Part shown: one piece after another, positions 45,649 through 55,185 of the stretch
How positions within the stretch are numbered: position 1 is the stretch's first letter
Layout of the letters: every line of letters begins with the position of its first letter
DNA from: Hyphomicrobium facile
GTDB lineage: Bacteria; Pseudomonadota; Alphaproteobacteria; Rhizobiales; Hyphomicrobiaceae
Assembly: GCF_900116175.1 (NCBI RefSeq)
Contig: NZ_FPCH01000002.1
Location: 558,001-622,000, forward strand
DNA length: 64,000 nucleotides
Direction of reading: 5' to 3'
Notes under the pieces: model-generated
What the model was told of the DNA's origin: nothing
The model's database searches: none
The model's input: the letters and a program-made list of their open reading frames with translations, nothing else
Program-made: the position numbers and the translations under genes

Positions 45649-46699
45649 CGCTTCCGCTCGCCTCCCATTGCGTTGCAGCCGCCTCACCGCCTGGGCATTT
45701 TGCCGGTGCCCCACGACCGTGTTTTGAATTCGGCACGCCCGGCGGGTCGACGCGCTCCAGCCATGCCTCTCGCCAATACGGGTAGATCTTCCTCGGGCAG
45801 AAGAAGCGCCCAGTGCTGCGCTTTCCCGAGCAGACAGCGTCCTCCAGCTTGATGCATTCATTGCGGAAGCGCAGCATGCGGCCGGTATGCTCTTCGATGA
45901 TTTGGGTGACTGTCCCCCGCACTTGCATCACTTGGTTGCAGAATGGAACCATCTCGATATCGAAATGTAGCCCGCGGTTGTTGCCCGTCGTCGTGAGCGT
46001 CGCCTCGATTGCCTCCTGTGACTTCACCCGCACCCATTCCCCGGGTTGCAAGTTCAGCGGCTCCGGCCGCGGCGGCGACTTCACGTTCGGCCCCTTGGGC
46101 CAGCGCAGGATCTTGAAGCGATGCATTGGCTGCATGTACGCCGCCCGCAACATAACCTCGACGAAGGTCAGTGGTCCGACGTTGCCCGAAAGAAGTTCGT
46201 TGAAGTAGGGACGTGGGTCGGTGTTCGATAGCGGCGCTGACGCTCTGTTGGCCTCGGTCACCTGGCACTTCCAGCGGACGTCGTCGCCTTCGCCCTCACC
46301 GGACGCCCTGACGTTCGGTTCAATGCGCGCCCGTAGTGCGGCGATGTCAGCAGCGTTCTGCGCGACGGCCGGAGCGCTGAGCTTGTCGACCTTCTTCAGC
46401 CACGCCTCTTTCCAGTAGATGCGGCACTCGGCCTGACAGCCGCCGTGAGCGGTCCCGTCGCAACGCAGGTCGTCGAGCAGCACGGTGTCGGTCATCCGCC
46501 GGCTCCGCAGCGTGCTGCCGATCGTATCGCAGATTTTGTCCGCCCGCGCCGAAACCGTGAAGCGTCGACCCAGGTAGGGTATCATTTCGGGCATGAAGGA
46601 CATCGCGCCGAGCGCCCCCTGCTCGTCGAGCGTGGCGAGTATTTCGCGGCTGCTGCGCACTTCGACGATGTCGCCTCTGTACAGACTTCCTTCTTGCAT
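45635..46699 (-). CDS. uncharacterised protein with a duplicated Cys-containing domain
   Basis: A 354-residue cytoplasmic protein of unknown function. ATG 46699 has GGAGG 7 bp upstream (46707-46711). It is built from two similar units of about 115 residues. Unit 1 starts GDIVEVRSSREILATL, passes FMPEMIPYLGRRFTV and CDGTAHGGCQAEC, and ends YWKEAWLKKV. Unit 2 starts GEWVRVKSQEAIEATL, passes FDIEMVPFCNQVMQV and VCSGKRSTGRFFCPRK, and ends YWREAWLERV. The cysteines could bind a metal, more likely in unit 1 (CDGxxHGGCxxxC). It is coupled to a GT2 gene (14-bp overlap), so a role in sugar modification or transferase support is possible. I know no functional description for it. Confidence 0.85.
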   Translation of the reverse strand: MQEGSLYRGDIVEVRSSREILATLDEQGALGAMSFMPEMIPYLGRRFTVSARADKICDTIGSTLRSRRMTDTVLLDDLRCDGTAHGGCQAECRIYWKEAWLKKVDKLSAPAVAQNAADIAALRARIEPNVRASGEGEGDDVRWKCQVTEANRASAPLSNTDPRPYFNELLSGNVGPLTFVEVMLRAAYMQPMHRFKILRWPKGPNVKSPPRPEPLNLQPGEWVRVKSQEAIEATLTTTGNNRGLHFDIEMVPFCNQVMQVRGTVTQIIEEHTGRMLRFRNECIKLEDAVCSGKRSTGRFFCPRKIYPYWREAWLERVDPPGVPNSKHGRGAPAKCPGGEAAATQWEASGSDERI

Positions 46700-47223
46700 G
46701 CCGTTGCCTCCTGACACCGTGGTCGATGATGACGGCCAGGAAAAATCAGGGCCGTCTACTCGACCTTTTAGGCGCCACTCCTCCCGGCTACCCAGGTCCG
46801 CATCGATGCGCCCAAGGCCGCGCAGCCGGAAGACTAGAGCTCGTCGTCGTCACGAGATTAATAGAAATTCGCCCCGAATTCGGCTGCTTATTTGTTATAA
46901 TCCGACGATACGGCGTGTGCGTTTTTGAGTAAAGCCCGCCCCCAGAATATTGGTAACCGCGCCCGTTTCCTTTCGGCGTCGAAAATCTGTAATGGCGGCA
47001 ATGCGTCATTTACATTTGCAGCATCATTCCGCGAATACGCCTTGAAACAAGGGTTTGCGCTGCACCACGCGCTGACCCACAAGGTCCCGCTGATGATTTG
47101 GCTCATTAGGCTTTCCAATGAGTTGTAGCGGACAGTGAATTATATACGCCACCTTTGGAATGCGCAGAGAAGATCTGCCTTAAATCAGTTTGCAAATGAC
47201 TCGATCGGGATGGCACCAGATAA
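46700..47223. other. 524-bp intergenic region
   Basis: It is AT-rich in 46850-47220. It probably contains the promoter of the cysteine-motif/GT2 pair (minus strand). Short open frames of up to about 80 codons exist in both directions, but none has a recognised protein or clear ribosome binding site. An eroded mobile-element fragment is possible but not shown. Confidence 0.45.
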
Positions 47224-48741
47224 CTATGCTCTTTCGACGACGAGGACCCAGTCGGCTGAACCGTCCGGATGGGCTTCCGGAAACGGGATTGGGCGGGTTT
47301 CCATTGCGGCTTCGGATTCAGAAATAAGGTAATATTTGCCGGTCGTTGGATCATACCAACTCAATTTCACGCTTATCGGCCCCGCAATCACAGTCGTATC
47401 GACCGTTACCGGACGCCCCGTCGGAAAGTAAGCAACCGCGGCGCGTTTCGAATATCCGGACGCGGCTTTCGTGTCGCCATCGCCAATGCCCAACTTGACG
47501 AAGTTGCCGTCATCGCGGCTCCAAGATGGATCGGCGACATACTTGTCGATCAAGGACCAAGCGTATTTGGCCTGAAGCTGCGGCGCTTCGTCGAGAATTT
47601 CGAGCCACCCCGCGCCACCATCGTAGATGCCGGCTGCACCAAACGGCCACCATTTTTCATGACCGAAATTGATCCCAATGCCGCCGCCCAGGAAAACCGA
47701 ATAATTTCTTTCTCGGTACTGCTGGTCTTTGTTGCCGCCATAGTGAGGCGAATTGACGTAAGGTGGTTCGATGTCAATGACCCCGTATTTGCCGGCTCCT
47801 GCTTCTCCATATACGGCATCGAACAATTCAACAGAATTGCTGCCGTAGTTGTACAGCGTGTTGGCGCTTGGCTTGAACCACTGGTAGCCACCCTCTCCGT
47901 CTTGCGAGACAATGAACTGTTGGTAGCCGGTCAATCCGCCATGCTGTTCCGCGATCTGCAAGCGGTGGTTTGAGCCTTCCCCATCCGCTATGCCGTGGAA
48001 TACCGCGTCAACTTGCCGACCCATCGGATCGCTCGCATACCATTCGAAATCGCCCATGACGTGCCAGACAATGTTGCGATACTTCGCGTATCGCAAAGCG
48101 AGCGTTTTGCCATAGTCGTAGGCTCCGGCTGAACCTGCACTGATCAATTCCGATGCCGTTCCGGTATCTTTAAAGCTAAGGAACATCGAAAACACGACGG
48201 TCATGTGCAGCCGCGTCGCTTCCTCGACGATCCAATCCATGGACGCCCAGGCCGGACCAAAAGACGATGCATATGGCGCGCCTAAAAAAAACTTCTGCCC
48301 TACATCGTTCACATAGCGGTCGCCGAAGGTGTTGTTCAAATGCACGCCGAACGGAGCCACGGTGACGGCGTTGAAACCGAGCGATTTCAATCGCTCCAAG
48401 GCGCTTGTAATCGCGGAGTTGGGGCATCTCTGCGCCAGCGCCCATGATGACATTGTCTTCAGCAGATAGACATTTCCGTTCTGGTCGACGAACCGGCGGC
48501 CGGATGCCTGAACTGGATAGGAGAAGGCCTTTGCATCTTCTTGGGAAGGCCGATGATCAGGTCTCGCGGCGGCCATCACTGGGCTGCATTCAACAGCAGA
48601 AAGTCGAAGGGCTATTCTAGATCCGAGGTTCATTACCCGAGTGGGTATGTTCGAGAGCAGCAACGAACACGCGGCAAAGGCGGCCAATAAAGCGATACAG
48701 TTTCGCTTATTTATCCAGCCACAACTAAGGCCGAGAGACAT
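47224..48741 (-). CDS. exported DUF4038/GH140-like putative glycoside hydrolase
   Basis: A 505-residue protein with an N-terminal hydrophobic segment (CIALLAAFAACSLLLS) acting as signal or anchor. The central TIM-barrel-like part shows GRRFVDQNGNVYLLKTMSSWA, LKSLGFNAVTVAPFGV, NIVWHVMGDFEW with a conserved acidic residue and VIDIEPPY, as in the DUF4038 family that includes GH140 apiosidases. The C-terminal part (from about 400) looks like the beta-sandwich that usually follows. The substrate is unknown; the neighbouring pathway makes UDP-xylose, so a pentose-containing side chain is plausible. The polymerase gene lies upstream on the same strand. Confidence 0.7.
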   Translation of the reverse strand: MSLGLSCGWINKRNCIALLAAFAACSLLLSNIPTRVMNLGSRIALRLSAVECSPVMAAARPDHRPSQEDAKAFSYPVQASGRRFVDQNGNVYLLKTMSSWALAQRCPNSAITSALERLKSLGFNAVTVAPFGVHLNNTFGDRYVNDVGQKFFLGAPYASSFGPAWASMDWIVEEATRLHMTVVFSMFLSFKDTGTASELISAGSAGAYDYGKTLALRYAKYRNIVWHVMGDFEWYASDPMGRQVDAVFHGIADGEGSNHRLQIAEQHGGLTGYQQFIVSQDGEGGYQWFKPSANTLYNYGSNSVELFDAVYGEAGAGKYGVIDIEPPYVNSPHYGGNKDQQYRERNYSVFLGGGIGINFGHEKWWPFGAAGIYDGGAGWLEILDEAPQLQAKYAWSLIDKYVADPSWSRDDGNFVKLGIGDGDTKAASGYSKRAAVAYFPTGRPVTVDTTVIAGPISVKLSWYDPTTGKYYLISESEAAMETRPIPFPEAHPDGSADWVLVVERA

Positions 48742-48834
48742 TTCTCTTTTCCCTCAACTATCAGCCGATCTTCCCACCCTCGTCCCGTCGCCGGACCGCT
48801 CAATCGCGAGCCCGGTGTTGAACCAATGGAATTG

Positions 48835-50343
48835 CTATAAGGGGCGTCCACGCCCCGCTGCTCCCCCAGGTATTAATTTCCGGGACATTATTCGTGCAGC
48901 TGCTCCTCCCGGAAGCGCACGCCTCCCAACATAGCCACTGGTTCGCGCCCGGCTGCCTCTGTTCTTCGCGAAAGGCGGCTCGCTAACTGCTGCCGGATAA
49001 CGTGTGGTCTCGGCGACGACTAGCACGAAGAGAAGCCACAGCGCCTCATTTGTTCCCAACCACACGGTTTCGATCAAATTCGTGATGATGACGTAGAATG
49101 CCAATGAAAGCAGTATCCAAGCACGAACCGGGTCTCGCCGCCTTACGCGATCCAATGCGAAAAGCGTGGCCAGAATGAAAATAATGAACAACGTATAGCC
49201 AATCCTTCCTGTCTCGACTTTCACGTCGAGATAGCCGGAATGACTGCCGATAATGTGCTTTACCCAATACGGGGCCTGCGCCACGCTCGGCGCATCAGGT
49301 CCCACTTGCCAAAAGGAGTGGAACCCCCACCCGAACCAAGGCCTTTGCAAATATTGGCCCTGCACAAAATCCCAGATCACGGTGCGGTTCGACAGAGTAG
49401 AATCGCCATAGAACATATAGGAAATGCGGCCCGTCAGGTCGCTATTGGCGACCATGGATGCAGCAAAGAATGCTGCCGGGATGGCGGCGAGCACAATGAG
49501 CAAGGAGATGCGTAGCTTGCTGCTAACAATGATCGCCAGTCCTGCGAGAACTGGAGCAACAAGCGCAAATGCCAGTGCACCCTTCGATTGGCTGGCGAAT
49601 ATCAGGTAGACGGATGCGGGTATCACGATGAAGGGAAGGCACCGCCGCCAACCCCGAAATAGCAATTCGTAAAAAGACAATAATATTGCGACCGAGGCAC
49701 ACTGTCCAAGCCCTTGCTTGAACGAGAAAAGACCGAAATACGCGAAAATACTCCCGTCCGCATTTAGCGCTGGAGCTTGGATTTGGACGGCAATGACATT
49801 GGCAAAAATCGCGAATGCGTACCACAGATATGCCGTTCGCACGGTGTCCGTTACCGGCGATACTTGGGCGAAAGGCAGAATTAATGGCAGAAGAACCATT
49901 ATCTGCAGGCAAACCCTGTTGAATGCTGCCTCCTGGCTATACGCCCAGGTGATGCTCGCCACGGCGAAGAGCATGAACGCAGCGAGAGCGACGATGGGAG
50001 GCGACGACCAGAGTCGCCTCATGTTCAATCGCGAGCGATTCACGATGGCGAGAGATAGCGTGGTCAATAGTAGGAGTAAGAGGAATATTCGGTTTTGCCA
50101 ATCAGCTGCAGGCAGTCCGCCACCGCCCCCCACTACTGTAACGCCCGGGACGCCTTTGAGACCGGTTTCAGTCGAGCCGATCGTGTCGGCCAGTGAATGA
50201 ATAACCAAGCACCAGCCGAGAAGGACGAAGGGTATGGATGCGAATATCCTGCTTGCCACCGTGGCGGGGATCGCGCGTCGCGAAGCTGTCACGCGATTTG
50301 CGCGCCCTGGCATTTTAGCTGCTCCCGACCAGCGGAGATTCAT
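48835..50343 (-). CDS. O-antigen polymerase/ligase-like membrane protein (Wzy-like)
   Basis: A 502-residue protein with about twelve helices and a large periplasmic loop (residues about 325-395). The loop includes SNRTVIWDFVQGQYLQRPWFGWGFHSF in part, with the arginine and tryptophan-rich R-x-x-x-W pattern of the Wzy_C/WaaL domain, and HSGYLDVKVETG further on. It should join repeat units in the periplasm. The start is ATG 50343, with 50313 as an alternative. The C-terminal tail is rich in R, G and A and may be disordered. Confidence 0.9.
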   Translation of the reverse strand: MNLRWSGAAKMPGRANRVTASRRAIPATVASRIFASIPFVLLGWCLVIHSLADTIGSTETGLKGVPGVTVVGGGGGLPAADWQNRIFLLLLLLTTLSLAIVNRSRLNMRRLWSSPPIVALAAFMLFAVASITWAYSQEAAFNRVCLQIMVLLPLILPFAQVSPVTDTVRTAYLWYAFAIFANVIAVQIQAPALNADGSIFAYFGLFSFKQGLGQCASVAILLSFYELLFRGWRRCLPFIVIPASVYLIFASQSKGALAFALVAPVLAGLAIIVSSKLRISLLIVLAAIPAAFFAASMVANSDLTGRISYMFYGDSTLSNRTVIWDFVQGQYLQRPWFGWGFHSFWQVGPDAPSVAQAPYWVKHIIGSHSGYLDVKVETGRIGYTLFIIFILATLFALDRVRRRDPVRAWILLSLAFYVIITNLIETVWLGTNEALWLLFVLVVAETTRYPAAVSEPPFAKNRGSRARTSGYVGRRALPGGAAARIMSRKLIPGGAAGRGRPL

Positions 50344-50617
50344 CCGTCAACTCTAATTTTCGCAGAGGCCCGTATAACGCGGTTATTTCCATAACAGCAT
50401 AAAATTCCGTTCCCACAAGCGGAGTGTCTCTTTGAATTCTAAGCCCAAAGTACGCGCCTCCGCACCCGACAAGGCGAAGACCGGCAGAGTAGCTCAATTC
50501 ATGAGGCGCCGACTCGTCCGGCCTCATCAAAGGTAAAGATAAACGGTCAACGCGCGCGATCGTGCGTGATGTTCATCTTCTTGTGCCCCCTATTCCGGCC
50601 ATTCGACAACCCGTAGC

Positions 50618-51622
50618 CTAGATCCATTCTTTTTGGAGATGGTGACAGAGTGCTTCGTATTCTCCCTCGTTCAGGCGCGGGGCCTGAACATAGCGCAGGT
50701 TTTCGCTAAGATGACGCTCGGTGTGCATTCCGAGCAAAGTTACGCCGACGCCGGGCGTCGCACGGCAAAACTGTAGGGCAGTTTCCAAAACCGGCCGGCC
50801 GAAGCTTTCACTGAGCCTGCGCAAGGTCAGGATACGTTGCCACTTGGGTGTAGCAGCCTCCAATTGCGCTTCGTTCAGACCATCCTTAAGGAGCCCGCCG
50901 CCAAAGCAACCACGTGCGATCACGCCCAGGCCGCGCGACTCCGCGGCTGCTAAAATGCCCTGATCCAGCGCCTCGAGGTCGAGAAGTCCGAATCCAAGCT
51001 GCAAAGAGCCAATTCCGGGAGCCGACAAGCAAAGCTCAGCTTGCTCGGCCGCCTCGACCGCGACCCCGTAAAAGCGAAGCTTTCCCTGTGACTTCAGCTT
51101 CTCGAGTGTTTCGAGTGCCTCACCGAAAGCATCGCTGTGCAAGAAAGCCGGCGGAGGACTGTGCAGCTGGTAGATATCAATATAGTCCGTTTGCAGACGT
51201 TTCAGGCTCGCCTCCAGGGCCGCCGTCAAATACGACGGCGAGAAGTCCTGCGACAGAGCTCCGGAAACAAGCGAGGGCAATTTCGATCGCTTCAAGCCCA
51301 GCGCATGCACGATCGGGCGGACCAAAGGTTTGATACGCTGCATTAGCTTGCGCTGAGCTGGAAGGCAGTATCCGCCCTTTGTTGCCAGGACGACCTGCTG
51401 CCGCCGGCCCCGGAAGGCTTTCCCGATCAGGGCTTCGCTTTCTCCCTGCGCGTACATGTCGGCGGTATCGTAGAATGTGATACCCGAATCCAATGACTCC
51501 GGGAGAACCTTCAGCGCTTCCTGGCCGCCGTTCTTATTTGCGAAAAACCCGCCGATCCGCGATCCGCCAAAGCCGATCTCGGAAACTTGCATACCGGTTT
51601 TGCCGAATTCATTGATCTTCAT
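50618..51622 (-). CDS. aldo/keto reductase
   Basis: A 334-residue NADPH-dependent reductase. It has GKTGMQVSEIGFGGSRIGG at the start, then DSGITFYDTADMYAQGESEALIG with Asp and the catalytic Tyr of the AKR tetrad, and TDYIDIYQLHSPP with the histidine. It begins 9 bp after the GMC-oxidoreductase gene and is the last gene of a four-gene operon (GT4, PhyH, GMC, AKR). The substrate may be a sugar or a carbonyl made by its neighbours. Confidence 0.92.
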   Translation of the reverse strand: MKINEFGKTGMQVSEIGFGGSRIGGFFANKNGGQEALKVLPESLDSGITFYDTADMYAQGESEALIGKAFRGRRQQVVLATKGGYCLPAQRKLMQRIKPLVRPIVHALGLKRSKLPSLVSGALSQDFSPSYLTAALEASLKRLQTDYIDIYQLHSPPPAFLHSDAFGEALETLEKLKSQGKLRFYGVAVEAAEQAELCLSAPGIGSLQLGFGLLDLEALDQGILAAAESRGLGVIARGCFGGGLLKDGLNEAQLEAATPKWQRILTLRRLSESFGRPVLETALQFCRATPGVGVTLLGMHTERHLSENLRYVQAPRLNEGEYEALCHHLQKEWI

Positions 51623-51631
51623 GCGATGAAA

Positions 51632-53110
51632 TCAGGTGTGCTTCAGATCGCGAGCGAGTCGCGTTGCCGCCCGCGCCGCAATCGCCATCACTGTCAGGGT
51701 TGGGTTCTTTTCAGCGGCCGTCGTGAAGCAAGCAGCATCGCAGACGAGCACATTCGGAGCGCGATAAACGCGATTCCAGGCATCCACGACGCCGTACTCC
51801 GGCTTTGCATGCATCCGGGCCGTTCCGCCATAGTGAGCGACGGTTCCCGGGAACAAAGTCGGGACGACATCTCCGATCGTTGCGCGGCAACCCGCCTCCT
51901 CCAACACCTTGAGGAGATGCTGGCGAGCACGCACGACATTGTCCACTTCGGCATCACTGTAGCGAATGCAAACATCGAGGACGGGAAGTCCGAATTCATC
52001 CTTCTTCGTTGCCGAGGGTTTCGCGACGCACGCCTCCGTCGGGATCATCGTCCCGATCATCTGTACGCCGACCGTCGTTCCAGTCTGACCGAAGCGGCTT
52101 CGAACACGATCACTGAGATTAGCCACCCCCAGTGTCCACGAGGTCGCCATGAGTGGCGGAGAGGTATCGTAGGGCAAGCGCGTCAGGTAAGCAGGAGGAG
52201 AGAGAAGCTTGCGGGGACGCTCCATCTCGAAGGCCCACCATTCACGCGGGTGATCGTGCAGGAAGCGTCCAAGTAATCCCTCCGAGTTTCCCAGCCCTTC
52301 CGGGAAGTCCTTGGAAACCGAGTTGTGTAAAAGCTTTGCCGTTCCGAGCGGACCGCACGCAACTATCACGGCTTCCGCTTCGATGCGTTTCGTCTCGCCC
52401 GTATGACGGTCGTGATAAAGCAGGCCGTCGACCTTCCCCTTTTCCGGAGACCACTCAAGAGACAAGGCGTGCGCGCCGATCACTAGCCGAAAATTCGACG
52501 ACTTGAGCAGAGGGGACACAATGTTGGTGAAGCTATTGAAGGCCGTTCCCCGGCGGACGAGCATCGTCGGCGGGCCGTCCGCGAGAGGATAGACCGTGAA
52601 GCCCTGGCCATGGCGGTTCGCCGCCCGTTCCACAACTTCCCAATCCTCCGGGATGCGGCGGTCATAAGCAGCATACCCGCCGGGCAGCTGAGGCTTATCC
52701 CGGCGATCGGCCGTGATGTCGAGCGATCGCTCGACCTTTTCGTAATAGGGCGCAAGATCCGTGTATGTGATTGGCCACCGATAGCGTTCGTGCAGCCTCT
52801 CACCTTCGGTGAAATCCTCCGCAGCAAAGCGCGGCACCGCGCCGGTCCAGCAATTGGAGAGCCCTCCCGGTGCCAGCTTCGCAAAGCACAAGGTTTGCGG
52901 ATCACCCGACACCGAATGGCCGGCCTCCTCCTGCAACGGGGGGGTACGACGGTAAAGATTCTTACCGCCCGACCGCACGAGCAGACCAGGCTCAAAGCGC
53001 GTGCCGGCCTCCAGCATCGTCACTGAGATTCCGGCTTCCACAAGTTCGCGGGCGGCCGCCGCGCCCGCCGGACCGCTGCCGACGACCACGACCTGTCGTT
53101 CATCCTGCAT
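51632..53110 (-). CDS. GMC-family FAD oxidoreductase
   Basis: A 492-residue flavoenzyme. It has a dinucleotide-binding site VVVVGSGPAGAAAARELVEAG near the N terminus (from residue 7), a middle substrate domain, and the C-terminal catalytic region with HYGGTARMH and AAEKNPTLTVMAIA, matching the His/Asn pair of GMC oxidoreductases. It has no signal peptide. GMC enzymes oxidise alcohols, including sugars. It is 9 bp from both the dioxygenase and the aldo/keto reductase genes, so the three probably act in sequence. Confidence 0.9.
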   Translation of the reverse strand: MQDERQVVVVGSGPAGAAAARELVEAGISVTMLEAGTRFEPGLLVRSGGKNLYRRTPPLQEEAGHSVSGDPQTLCFAKLAPGGLSNCWTGAVPRFAAEDFTEGERLHERYRWPITYTDLAPYYEKVERSLDITADRRDKPQLPGGYAAYDRRIPEDWEVVERAANRHGQGFTVYPLADGPPTMLVRRGTAFNSFTNIVSPLLKSSNFRLVIGAHALSLEWSPEKGKVDGLLYHDRHTGETKRIEAEAVIVACGPLGTAKLLHNSVSKDFPEGLGNSEGLLGRFLHDHPREWWAFEMERPRKLLSPPAYLTRLPYDTSPPLMATSWTLGVANLSDRVRSRFGQTGTTVGVQMIGTMIPTEACVAKPSATKKDEFGLPVLDVCIRYSDAEVDNVVRARQHLLKVLEEAGCRATIGDVVPTLFPGTVAHYGGTARMHAKPEYGVVDAWNRVYRAPNVLVCDAACFTTAAEKNPTLTVMAIAARAATRLARDLKHT

Positions 53111-53119
53111 GGCTTTTGC

Positions 53120-53953
53120 TTAGTACTCTTTGTCCACGAGCGAACGGGCAAAGCGCAGCGCAGAATAGGTTACGGGCACCTTTACGAACAACTCCTCGCG
53201 AATTCGTCCCGCTCTGGTCGGCTTGAACCAGTTCGGGAGGAATCGGATCTTCCCACCGTCGGCTGCAAACGGATCTTCGAGGTTGTTGCCGCCATCCTCC
53301 CAAGTCATGGCGAGCATCGGGCGCGGAACCGAGGTGTGGTTCGCTGTCCCGCGATGCCATACGTTCGAGGTTCGAACCAACACGTCGCCCCGCTTCAACG
53401 GAACGCGCACGGCGTTGCGTGCAACACGCTCCAGGACGAACTGGGTATACTTATAAAATCGCTTGTGCGTGCCCGGGATTGCCTCCATGGCGCCGTTCTC
53501 GATAGTCGAGTCGACGACCGCGACGTTGGCGATCATGAAGTCGCGCGTGAACGGACGGTCGAGGTGGTAATGCTGCGTGTGGCTGCCGGGCAGATTGAAG
53601 TTGCACCCCACATTCGGCATGCGAACAACCCTGGGATCGATCTCCTTGATCAGGTCTATGATGCCCTTATCTTGCAGTGTGTCGTAGACGAACCGCGCAC
53701 CTGCGCCAGGGAAGCAGTTGAGATGGCCGCTCTTGAGACCGCCTCCCGAAAACAGGGCGCCTGACTTCGATGCCGCGTCGAATTCCTGCTCGAGAGATTT
53801 GTGCAGTTCGGCCAGCCGCTCCGGCGAGACGACATTGCGAATGACAAAATAGCCGTCGCGAGCAAACGCCTGCTTCAGATCTTCTTTTTCAGCTGCGGTG
53901 AGTGGATTAGCTTTTTCACTTGCCGGGCGCGCACTGTCGTCAACTGTCAGCAT
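53120..53953 (-). CDS. phytanoyl-CoA dioxygenase (PhyH) family protein
   Basis: A 277-residue Fe(II)/2-oxoglutarate-dependent oxygenase. The metal triad is visible as H130-x-D132 (HYHLDRPF) and distal H200 (NVWHRG), with R211 (SVPRPM) as a likely 2-oxoglutarate anchor. A perfect GGAGGT (53959-53964) precedes ATG 53953 and lies inside the end of the upstream GT4 gene, which overlaps by 7 bp. In this context it may hydroxylate a sugar, lipid carrier or small substrate then oxidised by the GMC enzyme. The substrate is unknown. Confidence 0.9.
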   Translation of the reverse strand: MLTVDDSARPASEKANPLTAAEKEDLKQAFARDGYFVIRNVVSPERLAELHKSLEQEFDAASKSGALFSGGGLKSGHLNCFPGAGARFVYDTLQDKGIIDLIKEIDPRVVRMPNVGCNFNLPGSHTQHYHLDRPFTRDFMIANVAVVDSTIENGAMEAIPGTHKRFYKYTQFVLERVARNAVRVPLKRGDVLVRTSNVWHRGTANHTSVPRPMLAMTWEDGGNNLEDPFAADGGKIRFLPNWFKPTRAGRIREELFVKVPVTYSALRFARSLVDKEY

Positions 53954-55185
53954 CGTGGACCTCCATCAACTCCCAACGAATTCGGAATATTTCGTAATGC
54001 TTCGCCTCTGGAAGCAGCGACGATATTTTCGTAGCGCATCGCCACTTCGCGACATTGCTGGCGCGGCGAAAAACGCAGGCGGATCGTTTGCCGGGCGCGC
54101 TCTCCCAATCGCCGGCGGAGTTCGGGATCGCCCATCAACGTGGCAATTTCCCTCGCGACCGCCTCGGCATCGTGTTCCGGCACGAGCCGCCCGTCCACGC
54201 CATGCGTAATGATTTCGGGAACGCCTCCGGTGTCACAGGCTATGACCGGCTTTTGCATCGCCATCGCCTCGGCGATCGCCAGACCAAAGGGCTCGCCATA
54301 CGAAGGATGAACGAACAGATCGAACGCGCGAAGAAACGGCCGGACATCCTTCTGAAATCCGCCGAAATGAACGCGGTCCGCGATGCCACCCTCGCGCGCC
54401 ATCTTTTCGAAGTCGCGCCGGACGTCAGGCACATCGGAGCCGAGGATCATGATGTGCAGGTCGGGATGGGTTTCTCGCAGTCGCGCTACTGCGCCGATAA
54501 GCTCGAGCTGTCCCTTCCAGGGATTCATCCGCGCAGCAATGCCAAGGAGCGGTGCATTTTCAGGAATGCCGAACTCAGCGCAAATGGCCTCTGGGCTTTC
54601 AAGTTCTCTTTGCGGATCGAAGTGATCGGTATCGACCGCATTATAAATCGTATGGATCTTATTCAGATCCAATCCCATACGACCCAGTCCATTTCTTATG
54701 TAGTCTGAGATGGCGAATATCGCTTTGGCATTGCGCATTCCCCAAAGTGTCGGGCGCGTGTGATAATCGCCCAAGTGCGAATGCATATGTACGACAGACG
54801 CCGCCCCGGTCACACGCCCGAGCAGGCTCGCGTAACTGGCATCTCTCGGCCTGTCGGTGGCGTGAATGATTTGTATGCGGTTGCGCTTGATGAACGCGAC
54901 AGCCTTCGCCAATGACGCAGCGCTCGGTCCATAGGCAAACGCTTTGCCCAGCATATTTCTGCTCGCCAGCGCGCCGGCCGGCTTTCCGAGCGGCAGAAAC
55001 GCGCTCGAAACATGAGGCATTTCAGCGAAGCGAATTCGCATTTCGTCTGCATCCGCCGCCTCGCTGTTGGACAGAACAAAGACCTCAGCTTCGTCGGGAG
55101 CGAAGTTGGCCATGAGCATCAGATGCACAGCAACGTCCGCACCGCACTGATCGCGAGTATTTAAGAACAGCACACGGATTGGCAT
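53947..55185 (-). CDS. glycosyltransferase, GT4 family
   Basis: A 412-residue GT-B enzyme, first gene of the operon GT4-PhyH-GMC-AKR. Its features are VLFLNTRDQCGADVAVHLML at the N terminus, LLGIAARMNPWKGQLELIGAV at the donor domain, DVRPFLRAFDLFVHPSYGEPFGLAIAEAMA with the E-x(7)-E pair, and PVIACDTGGVPEII. It ends by overlapping PhyH by 7 bp. The donor is unknown; a nearby oxidised sugar is a fair guess. Confidence 0.93.
   Translation of the reverse strand: MPIRVLFLNTRDQCGADVAVHLMLMANFAPDEAEVFVLSNSEAADADEMRIRFAEMPHVSSAFLPLGKPAGALASRNMLGKAFAYGPSAASLAKAVAFIKRNRIQIIHATDRPRDASYASLLGRVTGAASVVHMHSHLGDYHTRPTLWGMRNAKAIFAISDYIRNGLGRMGLDLNKIHTIYNAVDTDHFDPQRELESPEAICAEFGIPENAPLLGIAARMNPWKGQLELIGAVARLRETHPDLHIMILGSDVPDVRRDFEKMAREGGIADRVHFGGFQKDVRPFLRAFDLFVHPSYGEPFGLAIAEAMAMQKPVIACDTGGVPEIITHGVDGRLVPEHDAEAVAREIATLMGDPELRRRLGERARQTIRLRFSPRQQCREVAMRYENIVAASRGEALRNIPNSLGVDGGPRC

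Noticed and set aside
45649-45861. N-terminal extension of the GT2 protein
   Set aside because: It overlaps the cysteine-motif gene in another frame and has no protein-like features; ATG 45648 has a ribosome binding site.
46850-47220. Possible insertion-sequence remnant
   Set aside because: Short open frames and AT-rich composition only; no transposase motif or terminal inverted repeats could be found by eye.
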